Source: Amyloporia xantha | Lineage: Eukaryota > Basidiomycota > Agaricomycetes > Polyporales > Adustoporiaceae | DNA length: 64,000 nucleotides | NCBI GenBank assembly: GCA_036971615.1 | Contig: JAYKKR010000009.1 | Span: 992,001 to 1,056,000, forward strand | Direction: 5' to 3' | In this document: piece after piece, positions 14,531 to 25,289 of the stretch | How positions within the stretch are numbered: position 1 is the first letter of the stretch | How the letters are laid out: each line of letters opens with the position of its first letter | Translations under genes and position numbers: made by a program | Notes under the pieces: generated by a model | Told to the model about the DNA's origin: nothing | Database searches by the model: none | Seen by the model: the letters and a program-made list of their open reading frames with translations, nothing else

Positions 14531-16542
14531 ATGCAGGCCGTGGTGCAAACCATGGCGCCGCAGCTCTTACCACAGTACTCTCACCCATCTCTTAATCGTT
14601 CTCTGAACGGCAATCCCAACGGCATGCCTACCCCCCCAATTGCAACGCGCAAGCGCAAGCGTGCGCATCAGTACACCGTCAGCTACAGCGAAGTTCAGGA
14701 GGTCGACAGTGCTGGCAAAGTTCGCGACGTCATTGTCATCGAGGACACACCGCCGCCATCGACACTCTCACCATCGACAACGCACACGCACATGTATTCG
14801 GCATCGTATCAACCTCCGGCTTACTCCGCCCCAATCCGCACCAGAGCTCGGGCTGCAGCAGAGGCGCAGGCCCTCTCAGCCAGTACTTCCTCAGCGTTAA
14901 CAGCACCCGCACCCAAGAAGCGAAGGCGGGATCCTGCTGATGACGCCGGCACTCTCACGAAGAGGGCGGTCAACGGCCATCTACAGCATAACATTGGCGC
15001 AAACAAATCCTATGCCAGCGGCAGCGGGGCTACTATTGACGATGTACGTGCTTTCCAACCGTTGCTCCTGTTAGAATAAACTTCTAACACGGTCATAATT
15101 AGGCATCCAAGCAGGAAGTGTCCTGCGACGACAAGGAAGGGCACTACATCATCGTGCCCGACGACATTATCAACCGGCGCTGTACGTTGTCTGCAAATTT
15201 TTGGATGCCACAATATGCTGATCGATTGCTTATCCAGATCGAACCGTCCGCCTTTTGGGCCAGGGAACCTTTGGCAAAGTAGTCGAAGCGGTTGACACCG
15301 AGACCAACAAGAGAGTAGCCATCAAGATAATTAGAGCTGTCCCAAAGTACCGCGACGCCAGCAAAATGGAAGTCCGGGTCCTTCAAAAGCTGAAAGAGCG
15401 GGATCCGAAGAACAATAAGTCAGTGTTTGCATACTTGTCGCCTGTTGCGAGGCGTCGTGCTAACCTCTGCTCTGCAGTAAATGTATTCATCTACTGCAAT
15501 GGTTTGATCATCGCAACCACATCTGCCTGGTGTCGGAATTGCTAGGGATGTGTGTCTACGATTTTCTCAAGGACAACGACTTTGCGCCTTTCCCTCGTCA
15601 ACATATACAATCATTCGCTAGACAACTCCTCGGAAGTGTAGCCTGTAAGTAGCCCACCGTTGGCTACTGCGCATAATGTGGTTGTTAACGGCATTGCCAC
15701 TAGTTCTTCACGACCTCCATCTCATTCATACGGACTTGAAGCCAGAGAATATTCTACTGGTACATAACGATTATCGGATGGCTCAGATACCAGTAGCCGG
15801 AAAGGGGGTAAGCACCACATTCAATTAAGTCGTCCATAATTGTTTGACTGAAGTCTCTATTTTCTAGCGCAATGCACAGCTACGAACAAAGCGAATACTG
15901 GATTCAACCGATATTCGTCTAATCGACTTCGGGTCTGCGACTTTCGACGAGGAATATCATTCAAGCGTCGTATCGACACGTCACTACCGCGCTCCCGAAA
16001 TCATCCTTGGTTAGCAGACTGTCCCAGCCATTCTAGACAAAGCAGCTGATACACCCTTTTTATGACAGGTCTCGGCTGGTCCTACCCGTGCGATGCATTC
16101 TCCCTAGGGTGCATCTTAGTGGAATTCTACACAGGCGTCGCCCTATTCCAGACCCACGACAATCTGGAACACCTCGCCATGATGGAGCAGGTCATGGGCA
16201 AGATGCCGGAGCGGTTTGCACGGTCTGGCGCCCGCTCTAAGCCTGAGTTTTTCAAGGAGGGCAGCAAGCTGGACTGGCCTAAGCCGAAAGCGACCAGGCA
16301 AAGCAAGAAAGAAGTGCGAGCCTGCCGCAGCCTCCAGGTTGGTACTGTATTGTGATGATAGTGGTCACGAGCTCATCGACGACGAACACAAGCAGGAAAT
16401 CATACCTTCGACCGATCATATCAACAAGCAGTTCCTTGACCTCGTCAGGAGGTTGCTCACCTTCGATCCCGCGCAGAGAACGACCGTGCGAGACGCCCTC
16501 AATCATCCCTATTTCTCGCTACACATCCCAAATGAACTATGA
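14531..16542 (+). CDS. KNS1: LAMMER dual-specificity protein kinase
   Basis: Eight exons (14531-15043, 15103-15181, 15238-15418, 15478-15644, 15704-15807, 15868-16009, 16069-16337, 16396-16542) make 534 codons. The first ~200 residues are low-complexity with basic clusters (KRKRAH, KKRRRD) that could be nuclear signals. The kinase domain has GQGTFGKV (P-loop), VAIKII (lysine), [18 protein letters not shown] (catalytic loop with the CLK-type HTD), [13 protein letters not shown] (DFG) and HYRAPEIIL. The diagnostic motif [14 protein letters not shown] identifies the LAMMER/CLK family (yeast Kns1, fission yeast Lkh1), which phosphorylates SR-type proteins and acts in stress and growth control. 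The last intron (16338-16395) is placed so the segment after SLQ continues EIIPSTDH. A ~20-residue insert before LIDFG separates the catalytic loop from DFG. Confidence 0.93.
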
Positions 16543-17808
16543 TTATGCCCCTATGCACTCGTATGTGAACTCTTCCGCCGATGTTGGGTACGATCATGGA
16601 CAGGCCGCCGCATTGTGAGACCTTGTATACCGCCGTCTATAGGAGTACAGTAATGCTTTTTTCGTCGTACGGTCGCTGCCCTCTCTTGTTTCTCAACTCG
16701 TCTTCGCCGTCTCTGGAGGTCCCACACATGTACAACCATATGCAATAGTGCGCAACATCTTGTTTCTCTGCATTGTGATGCATCCCCCGTCTCGTTTCTT
16801 TCGCATTGCCCACCCCTCCCTTAATTGCCCATCGTCACAATGCCTCATTTTGTATCTATCCCGAGTCTCTAGGTTCCCTCACTGTCTTAACGTATTCGTA
16901 TTGAATTATAGATGCAGCTGTCTCTGTACTTTCTAGTCGTCCAATAGTGGTCCGACTGCACGAAGCTCGATACACGGAAAGCATCATTTCAAAGTCTCAA
17001 GCCTGTGGCTGGTAGGTGGCCTGTCCATCACTTCATTTGTGTGCAGTTGCTTGACCTTCGAATTTTGGGGTTCCCAGCTCGCGGCCCGCCTCCAGAATCA
17101 CAAAGCTCCCGCTCCAGAGTCCAGCCTCCCTTGGGGCCCTAGACCCTTGTTCGGAAGCAAGCTGACCGAACCGGCGACCCCGTACGCCATCCGCAGCTCC
17201 CGCGCTGATCATCGACCTCCCGTTTTGAGGGCAGACGTTCTTCTCGTGGCCGCGGGGAGACTGCACGCTTGACACAATCAGGCTGCGTCGCTGATTCAGA
17301 TTGAACGGCTGATGGAGATCCGGTAGCAAGAGATACGCGTACGCACGTCCCTTTAGGACGCTCGGGTGCGAGGTGCCGTGTTACTGTACAGCGGAGACAA
17401 TACGTACGCATAAACCGAGGAGTGGGGGGGCCGTTATGGAACCCCACGACGACGATTGGCAGTGGCACTACGGTCCCCGGGTATAAATACATAGCGTCAT
17501 AAGCCAATGCCAGCAGATCACCACAGATGGGTACCCGGCCGCTTCAGCCGCGCCACCAATGTGCGAAAGAGCTTCATAGGGAGCGGACGTCGACTGATTC
17601 CGGTAGCCTTACTCAGCGACAGATGACCTGATCACACTGGCATGCACAGCGCACACCCAAACTGAACCCAAGTCAAGATCCTAGTCAATTGCACAGCAAT
17701 AGTCCGTTCATGCATAGCATGTAAAGTGATAAAGCTCGTGAACAGTGCTATAATGTCCCTCCTTCAAAGCAAAGCGTATCGCCCAGATGCAACTGTGTCA
17801 TGGTTCCT
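16543..17808. other. convergent 3' region, no gene seen
   Basis: About 1.27 kb between the 3' ends of the LAMMER kinase (plus) and the aspartic protease (minus). Minus-strand frames around 17033-17507 are long but compositionally poor and have no recognisable motif. Confidence 0.45.
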
Positions 17809-19853
17809 TCACGGGTCCTCGGCGAGCTGCGCGAGGGAGATCTCGTTCGTGTTCTGGTTGACGGAGAAGTACGCGTTCTTGAGGAACACGTCGCCGACCT
17901 ACAAGCATCAAGCGTCAACAAACGTCGTGGTACGCGGTGAACAAAGTGAAAGTCGACGCACCAGCCACTCGGTAGCCCCACCGACCTCGCCTGCCGAGAT
18001 ACCCGACACGCAGTCGCCCGTGAGGTCGTCCTGGTTCACCGGCGAGAACAACAAGTCAAGAGGGTTGATCGCGAACGACCGCCCGCCAAACTCGAGCGCG
18101 ACGCTCGTGTTCGTCGTGCACGGGATCGTGAACCCGCCCTGGCCGTCGGACGCCGCGCCGGGGATCGTCGCGTGCACCGCGTCCGCGTCGTCCGGGGGCG
18201 CGACAATGAGCGTGGTGCCCGTGTCGAGGATCGCGGTGCGCCCCGTGAGCCCAAGGTCCTGCCCGTTCGACGTGATCGCGGTGAGGGCGCCCTCCCAGAA
18301 GCCCTCGGTGTTCACGTTGTCGAACGTGACGAGCGTGTTGGCGACGAACTTGGTGGCGTCGAGCCCGCCGAAGGTGATCTCGCCGTCGTTGAGCTGGTCT
18401 GCCAGACGAGAGATCTTGAAGGACGCAATGGCTTGGCTGATGAGGCCGTTGGAGGCGAGGGCCTCGACAGGGGTGGGGACTTGTTCCTCCGAGATGCCCT
18501 GGTAACACGATGAAGGTCAGCTGCTTATATAGACCACGAGAATGTAAGAGGTCGGACCTGCTGAGCAAGGCCCATCAGGCCGTCAAAGGGAATGTCATCT
18601 GCGGAGAAGTCGCTGCTTTCGACGTTGGCAACACCGAAGGTATGGTTGTTCAATGCAAGACCGGCGATGTTGACGTTGTCGCTGCAGGTCACACCCTGGA
18701 CCTGACCGGTACCGTACGTGACCTCAAATTGGGTGCCGATCTCGACGAATGACGACGAGCTCTGCGTCCCGAGGAAAGTGTGATTGCCCTGTTAAGACTA
18801 TGAGCGTCAAGCACTGAACTAGAATAGGAATTGCACAAACTACTCACGCAGCCAGTCGTCGTGCCTTCAGTAGTGCAGGACTCGGAGCCGACCCACATGT
18901 CCGCAGAACCCGTGTCCATCAGGAAATTGAAGTTCTGAGGTGGCGTGCCAATCTGAACAGTAGCAATATAGCCAACATCGTTTGCCCTGCGTTGCGAATG
19001 AACAATGAGTGCAAGGTTTATTGACACATCGGGCGAAACTCACTCGATGTCAAGACCGAGCGAATCATTAGCAGTGGGAGCGTTGGCAAGCGTCAAGCCA
19101 CCACTTGCAGCAGCCTCGACGTCGATCTCAGGAATTCCGGCTGAGACGCTAGGGCCGCTGCTCGCAGTGCCATTGGATGCTGAAGCCGCGCCGGTATCAG
19201 TGCCGTTAGATGCTGAAGCTGCTCCGGTATCAGTGCCATTAGATGCTGAAGCTGCTCCGGTTGACGCTGCTCCTGCGGCTGTTCCATTTGCTGCAGCCCC
19301 AGATCCTGCGGCCCCTGCGGCTGCGGCCCCTCCGGCAGCTGCTCCTGCGGCAGCCGCTCCCTTCTTCTTCTTCTTCTTGTCCGCCTTGGCAGCGCTGAAT
19401 GTAGAACCACAGTGTGAGACACGCCTGCCCACAGAGAAGCCCGCATGTACTTACGCGACACTACTGTGAATATGCACACCGTCCTTACGCTTACGGTTCT
19501 GCCTGCCGACTGGGGGGATGTAGAGACGTTTGTTGAGCTTCTCTTCCAAGTCGCGCTTGCTGGGCTGCATGCGGCCGGTCATGCGCGCATGGCGCTTGAG
19601 ACTACGGTTGATGTGCTGTTGCAATAGCTACGTGGCAAATGAGATACAGGGCCTTGACAAGTACACGAGTACGATCGAACTTACCACTTGCGGGTGGAGG
19701 TCACTGTCGCGAGTCTGGTGGACACGCTTCAAAGGGAGGGTGATCATCTGATTGTTGCGTGCCGCCGGGACCGCGTACACGGAGTCACCGAGGACGGACA
19801 GCGAGACGAAGAGGCGAGGCGAGCAGCACGGAGAAGGAAAGGGCGAGCTGCAT
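17809..19853 (-). CDS. secreted A1 aspartic protease, frameshift in signal peptide
   Basis: Seven exons (19685-19853, 19455-19627, 19044-19394, 18848-18986, 18558-18788, 17962-18498, 17809-17898). Both catalytic motifs are present: FLMDTGSADMWVG and TAILDTGTTLIVAPP. YGTGQVQG (flap region) and FGVANVESSDFSADDIPFDGLMGL follow the pepsin pattern. Upstream is a basic propeptide (LLQQHINRSLKRHARMTGR) and a long Ala/Gly/Ser/Asn-rich linker with poly-Lys. The protein ends LAQLAEDP with no GPI signal, so secretion is expected. Exon lengths total 3n+1. From the ATG at 19853 the frame reads MQLALSFSVLLAS and then meets a stop, whereas the rest of the exon (LFVSLSVLGDSVYAVPAARNN) is one base out of phase near 19815-19830. 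Either one base is surplus in the assembly or secretion is lost. Confidence 0.85.
19176..19262 (-). repeat. 33-bp tandem repeats in protease propeptide
   Basis: Copies at 19176-19208 and 19209-19241 and a partial copy from 19242 encode, on the minus strand, an 11-residue Ala/Ser/Asn/Gly/Thr/Asp-rich unit (GAASASNGTDT). The unit is a multiple of three, so copy number can vary without breaking the frame. It lies in the linker between propeptide and catalytic domain and carries N-glycosylation sequons (NGT). Confidence 0.85.
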
Positions 19854-21118
19854 GATTGGACCTGCCTGAAAACTGTGACCTGACAGGAGGATGAAGACCT
19901 AGGACAAGGAAAGAGAGGACAGCTGTCGGAAAGAAAGCACAGCTGAAGGCCCGGCCTTGAGAAGAAGAGAGTGAAGGAAGAAAAGGTGGAGGATTGCGGG
20001 GAGGAGGGGGAGCACTTTTATAGGGATGCATGGTGGGCATGGCAGTCGTCAGGTAACACGCCCGAATTCCATTGTCGTCAAGACGCCCTCGATCTTCCAT
20101 CGCATACGGGCGTCAAAGCAACAATGATCGACTCGCGTGCCCCTCAGCCAATGGCATTCCCCCTAAGAATACCCCACAGCTCAATGTTAGACGGCACAAA
20201 CACAGCTTTCATTTGTTCTCCAAACACAAGCACCAGGCAATACGACACAATCCTATTGACAGCTTAGTTTCACAGCTCAGTCAATACAACAGCCTTTCAT
20301 CAGTTCTCAGCACCGCTGCTGTCGCCCAATGGCTCCCAACACGTCGCGATACATATCAGGATACCAAGAATATCAGAACACCTCCCGACCACAGAATCCC
20401 GTCCTCGGATCCGGCAAGCACGCATTCGCCAGCTATTAACTGCGCCATCCCCATGGCAGCCACCGCGCGTCAGTGCGCCCCATCCGCGCTCGGGAGCGTC
20501 CGCGGAGGGGTGTGCATGCCACATTGCGAGAATCATAAAACGCCCCCACGCCCCAGCCGACATCAATCGCAAAGTGTCACGAGAATAACCAGCGCATTAG
20601 CAGTGGTTGGAACATACCTCGTTGACGTATGTGCGCCTGACCATGGCGACGTGCGCACAGTGAAGTCCAGCAAGTACAATGGAGTACGTACACGCGCCAG
20701 AGAGAGAGAACACAGATGATTGCGCATCCGAAATGATTCCACGTAGAGCTATCATTAAATCCTCGACCCCTTGGTTCTCATTCAAAGTTCTCCGGGCCCG
20801 AGATGGATTGCGAACCGAAAGAAGACAACAGAGCTGGGGCGCTATGGCATACACTTCAAGGAAGGTCTTGTCCCGCTCTTTCACTGTTTGATAAGAACCG
20901 ACACGGCCCCGGGGTACAACGCTCGTAAATCCACAGTGCGTGTTACCATTCCATTCTAAATGTCGAAAACAGGCTGCAGCGTTTAGCAAAGTAAAGAGCG
21001 TCCGGAGTAATAATGCCCATCTTTGCTGTTCTCCAGGCAGAGTGATTGTTCGGATGATCTGCATCAATAGGATAGTCGTACGTACAGTGCCGGAGCGACC
21101 CAACGAGACGCGCAACTA
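19854..21118. other. protease promoter side, no certain gene
   Basis: About 1.26 kb. Minus-strand frames of 100-170 codons exist (for example 20597-21115) but show no domain, no consistent splice pattern and no family similarity. Protease promoter elements should be near 19860-20100; a TTTTATAGGG box on the plus strand around 20014 is not an obvious TATA for the minus strand. Confidence 0.4.
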
Positions 21119-21520
21119 TCATCGTAAAGACAAGCTGTCGTCCCTGCAATGCAGCATCGGAAGGCAGACGCACAAGTCAATACATTCGCGGGAAGGGGTG
21201 TGCGGACGCCAGTGAAGGTCAAATTCGTTCCCGCCGTCATCGGAGAAACCTTGCGTGCGTCCGAGTGTAACGGTGCGCTGGAGTGCAGCTCCAGAGCCCA
21301 GACGGCGGCCCCACCAGGACCTGGCAGAGAACCTTCGAAAACCCGCCGAGACAAAGATAATAATAGAATCAGCAAGAAAGACAAGGGATGCAGCGCTCTT
21401 GGGAGACCAGTAGTGGTAAAGTACGAGTAGAGTCCGAAGTTGAGCCCACCGAGCCCACCCTATGGGAGCAGCGCTCTGAATGAGCGGGACAAGAACGGGA
21501 ACGAGTCCAGAAGCGCCCAT
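21119..21520 (-). CDS. hypothetical protein with hydrophobic segments
   Basis: A single open frame of 133 codons from a true ATG at 21520, starting 70 bp from the complex I subunit gene on the other strand. It is rich in Trp/Leu/Val early (VPVLVPLIQSAAPIGWARW), has a hydrophobic stretch (AASLVFLADSIIIFVSAGF), then Arg-rich and polar sequence. I recognise no family. Unspliced genes are rare here, so it may be a first exon or a chance frame opposite a promoter. Confidence 0.3.
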   Translation of the reverse strand: MGASGLVPVLVPLIQSAAPIGWARWAQLRTLLVLYHYWSPKSAASLVFLADSIIIFVSAGFRRFSARSWWGRRLGSGAALQRTVTLGRTQGFSDDGGNEFDLHWRPHTPSRECIDLCVCLPMLHCRDDSLSLR

Positions 21521-21590
21521 ACCGATTCGGAGGTCGCATTCGGGCGCCTAACTGCCAACGAATCCTGCCTGCTGCACGCACTCACCGACC

Positions 21591-21952
21591 ATGGCCATCG
21601 ACGAAGCCAGGGCAGAGGAGCTCCAAGGTCCGCCCGCTTCCCACTTCCTGTGTCCAATTAACACCGCCTGACGTCTCTCACGAGGACAGCCCGACTGAAG
21701 GAGCGCGACGAGATCATCCGCGAGTCCTGGGTCCGCGCGATGGAGGCGAAGATCGTGCGCGACAATATCACAAAGTGCTACCGCCTCGAGGGCGTGAACC
21801 ACAATGAGAAGTGCAAGGATTTGGTGCAGCGCTATGCGGTGATGTTGCAGGAGAACAAGGTGCGTGTGGTGTCTGTCCGAGGAGAAGAGGTTGGGCTTAT
21901 TATGTTCAATTTCGCGCGGCAGGTGAAGGGCTACAAGCACATTGATGTATAG
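21591..21952 (+). CDS. complex I 12 kDa subunit (NDUFB10/PDSW type)
   Basis: Exons 21591-21627, 21690-21859 and 21923-21952 give 78 residues. ARLKERDEIIRESWVRAMEAKIVRD, the CYRLEGVNHNEKC block and the C-terminal NKVKGYKHIDV fit the fungal 12 kDa subunit of NADH:ubiquinone oxidoreductase, a membrane-arm accessory subunit of the inner mitochondrial membrane. The paired cysteines are typical. The last intron (21860-21922) is 63 nt, a multiple of three, with no stop, so retention would add 21 residues before VKGYK without breaking the frame. I treat it as an intron because family members run straight from NK/NR into VKGYK. Confidence 0.8.
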
Positions 21953-22248
21953 TCGTCTTTCGCAATTATTTGCTCCTCTTTTTTCGCTTTATTGCCGCGA
22001 GAAATGAGCTTCAGCCTGCCAGGATGCCAGTCGAACACATGGCTTAGGGAAAGCAATACGTTCATACAGACTACCACGAGTACTTGCGACGATGGAGACA
22101 TCCTTCGACACGACCAACATAGTATAAATACTGCCCTGTTGCCCGTTGATGCACTCAGCCAATCAATAATAGCGAGAAGCACCTCGCAGTGATACAATAT
22201 GTCTCCCAGTGACAACGCATCATTTTGTGTTCGTACTCAAGACCCGAC

Positions 22249-23398
22249 CTACTTCTTTCCCTTCCGTTTTCTTCCCTCAGTACCGCTCAATTCAGCACCG
22301 CTCGTCTCATCCCCACTCGTCACCGCACCCGACTTTGTCTTCCTCGTCTTCGACTTCTTCAGATGGTGCTCGGGGATCCACTCCTCTTGGTATCCACCCG
22401 CACCGGTGGCGGTGACGGTACCGACAGGGGCGCTGACTGAAGGGACGGTACGTCCCTTGCGCTTCTTGGGCTGAGGCACGAATGCGAGGTAGGCGTAGTA
22501 GCCCAGGCCCCCCAGGAGGAGCGAGACGACGAGATACGTCGACCACCTACACGATCGAATTTTCAGTGCTCAACACGTCATGAGGACAGAGTGACACAAC
22601 AGGAGCTCACATCTTGAGATCGAACCATGATACCTCCGGTTCCACGATGGTGACTATTGAGTCATATGCCGTCACTCGGTAGGTCTCACCCTGTTGGAAA
22701 TGTGTGAGCGGCATAGGCCAAGACAGTGGGATTAGAAACATACGTCTGCAACATGGTCTAGCCAGATGTTAAGCCTCAGGTCTCCAGGCTACAGTTGTCA
22801 TATCATTTTAGGCTACCTTACGCACAGTTCCACGGACCACATACCTTGTACCTATGGTACGCATGAGCATGTAGACAAAAGAAACGCGACATTTGACCAC
22901 TTACTCGCTGTAAAATGTATAGGGGACCTGCATCTTGGCACCCTCCAATAGCAGGACATCATACGCCAGTGCACTGGTCTGCCAGCTTGACATCAGCACA
23001 ACAGCAATCGATAGCAGGCCAAATACGCACATTTTTCACCAGTGCATTGGTGTCTGGGTGGTGGAGTGACCCAGCGACGCTCTTAATGGTGAGATTTTGG
23101 TCAGAGTGGTTCTCTACGGTCAAGGTCATCTTATTCCGTTCTCCATTGACCACCTCTGTACAGAAAATCAGTGAAAGTCTGTATGAGCTCAACGAAACTC
23201 AACGGTGACTTACGACCAAACGCATTGTCCTCCGAGAACGAAGCAATAGCCAAGACGACTGGCTCTGTCTCGGCAGCTGGTGAATTTCAACATCAATTAG
23301 ACCTCAGTGACTCTTTGGACAAAAAGCGTACCCGCAAAAGCGAGCTTCCAGAACGCAGCGGAACCGAGAACGTAACCAAGCAAAGTTTGAAGACGCAT
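22249..23398 (-). CDS. TRAP-alpha-like ER membrane protein (IRC22 family)
   Basis: Eight exons (23332-23398, 23214-23276, 23031-23155, 22905-22978, 22845-22851, 22744-22788, 22611-22690, 22249-22546) sum to 253 codons. Layout: signal peptide (MRLQTLLGYVLGSAAFWKLAFA), an Ig-like luminal domain (NKMTLTVENHSDQNLTIKSV, then PGDLRLNIWLDHVAD), one TM helix (WSTYLVVSLLLGGLGYYAYLAF), and a Lys/Arg-rich cytosolic tail. This is the alpha subunit of the translocon-associated protein complex/fungal Irc22 family at the ER membrane. Exon 22845-22851 is only 7 nt. Skipping it gives a stop a few codons on; including it gives the expected SEYKPGDLRLNIW. A NxS/T sequon lies in the luminal part. Confidence 0.85.
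22845..22851 (-). other. 7-nt micro-exon
   Basis: GTACAAG on the minus strand, preceded by CATAG and followed by GTATGT. It completes a Glu codon and adds Tyr-Lys. Flanking introns are 53 and 56 bp. Needed for the reading frame of the TRAP-alpha-like protein. Confidence 0.75.
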
Positions 23399-23740
23399 TC
23401 TGCCAGTAAACGCGTCCGAGGGGTGTGAGGAGAGCTATATAGGAGCTCTGACGCAGGCGCGCTAAGTTTGCCACGTCCACTTGCCTCATCAGGCAGGTGC
23501 ATATTCAGTCGCGTGACCGACGCGACCCCCTGATCGAGAATTATCGCAAAAGGTCCGAACACTGAGCGACGCCATTTCTCCCGTTGGAGTGCTCACCATG
23601 AATGTACTCGTGTCGAGGGACGACCATGTAGACTGAGGACCGCTGGATATACAGCAAGGAAAAGTGCAGAGTATATTAAAGAAATAGCACACTATAATAC
23701 AACTACAGAATGCCCCAGCAAATCTAAAGCAACCGTAAAT

Positions 23741-25150
23741 TTAGCCCGCTTTCTTCCTGAGGAGCTCCTTTGCGATTTCCTCTGGGTCCCCAGATTGATC
23801 CGGTAGCCAAAAGGCCTTGATAGAATGAATTGACTTCAATGAGACGAGCGATATACGGAAGATGTAACCGACGGGCACACTCACAAGTTCTGCACCGGCC
23901 GTACACATCATAGCAAAGCGCGGGTTGAACCGCACGCATCTTGAAGGACCTGGGTGCCCTTCCAAGCTGGCCAACGGCTGGAAGCGCAGCGGCGGTGCTT
24001 TCAAGTCCACGACACCTTGTTTTTGGGGGAGTCTATGGACATCCCAGACGATGACTTTGCCATCCAGGCTCCCGCTGACCACGTACTTGCTGTCCGGTGT
24101 CCACGAGACTTCCTCTCCACTATTTCCCCGCTGCGGTTCTATCCCGAGGTGCGCGCCCACTTTCCTGCGTTCCAGCCCCACGTGCCCCTCCAGCTTCGCC
24201 AGGAGATGGCCCTCAAACGCGTCCAAGATGTAGTGTGCATCCCCCGAACAGCCAACGAGCAGGTACTTCCCGTTTGACGAGAAGGAAAGCGATGTCATGT
24301 ATATGGCACGCGGAGGAAAGCTGATCAGCGAGAGTGTCGGGTCCTCGAGAGTGATGACAAGGAATGGCGCCTTATCGAAGTTCGCCTGGTCGTATAGCAA
24401 TATGCGGGAGTAGTGGTTGACACCAACAGCAAATACGAGACCTGTTGCATCATATGCTACGATCGGAGAAGCCGGAAGGTTCAGTAGCCCCCGACATGTG
24501 GGTGTGCGCAAGTCCCATAGGCGTACTGTCTTGTCCATCGAGCCCGACATGAAGCCATCATCAACTGGAGACACCTCGAGGGAGACTACTCTGCCTTTGT
24601 GGCCCTTGAAGTATTGCAGGTACTTGTTATCATGTAGTGAATGGTACCGGATGGTGTCGTCCTCTTTCGTGGACGCGTGAACGATGGCAGTATTCTTATG
24701 CGTGAAGCGTGGAAGATCGACACCGTACTTCTTGGAGTATAGAGTTTTCAGTTGCCTGCACAAAAGCGACTTTCAGTTGAGGCAGACACATCTCAGCTCT
24801 CAAGAGAACTCGCTTGCCACTTTTGCAACTGTACAGCCTGAACGTCTCGTCCTCTGCGGCTGTGACTACCTGATCCCCTCTGTCATCAAAGCTGATACCC
24901 GTGATATGTCGCGGTCCCGCGCTGGGCGACCTGGACGGGTTGGTTCCCGGCGATGGCGGGGCTTGTTGTTCAACAGCAGTCTTGAATATTTTCGCAGGTT
25001 TCAACTTTGTCTGGAACGTGATGGCTTAAGAGACAACGTCAATGGAAAGATAGAACAACGCCGTACCATCAACGGTGGTGTGAGGACCATGGAAGATGGT
25101 GCTGGCGTATCATGGCCACTCGGAGTCGGCGTGGTTGTAGGCGGTGCCAT
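23741..25150 (-). CDS. SWD2: Swd2/WDR82 WD40 protein (COMPASS)
   Basis: Exons 25067-25150, 24814-25010, 23885-24755 and 23741-23815 give 408 residues. After a Pro/Thr-rich N-terminus come AKIFKTAVE, ISFDDRGDQVVTAAEDETFRLY, LYSKKYGVDLPRFTH, IVHASTKEDDTIRYHSLHDN and YFKGHKGRVVSLEVSP, the highly conserved core of Swd2/WDR82. This protein serves the Set1/COMPASS H3K4 methyltransferase and the 3'-end processing machinery. An insert (GLERRKVGAHLGIEPQRGN) sits in one blade. The intron 24756-24813 appears to be GC-AG: only a GCGAGT donor keeps the frame SGK-QLKTLYSKKYG. The last intron (23816-23884, 69 nt) is stop-free, a multiple of three, with an AAG acceptor. It shares a 139-bp divergent promoter with RPB5. 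Confidence 0.92.
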
Positions 25151-25289
25151 TGAGTGGATCGACCGTGGACGGAGGACAACCCGCGTCGAGGAAAGAGAGG
25201 CGCGGAGTCCGAATTGCGCTTTTAGACATTTTATTTAGACGCCCATAGAGGTCGCCTCTCCTCTCGAATTCGACCTGCACCCGTGGACA
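25151..25289. promoter_or_regulatory. 139-bp divergent promoter of SWD2 and RPB5
   Basis: The ATG of SWD2 (25150, minus) and of RPB5 (25290, plus) are 139 bp apart. Both products act with RNA polymerase II, so co-regulation from one bidirectional promoter is plausible. I see no clear TATA box. Confidence 0.5.

Noticed and set aside
17726..18505. Plus-strand open frame of about 260 codons
   Set aside because: It is the opposite strand of the aspartic protease exon 17962-18498, which carries the catalytic DTG motif.
20597..21115. 172-codon minus-strand open frame near the complex I gene
   Set aside because: No domain, and a neighbouring frame is equally open; not supportable as coding.
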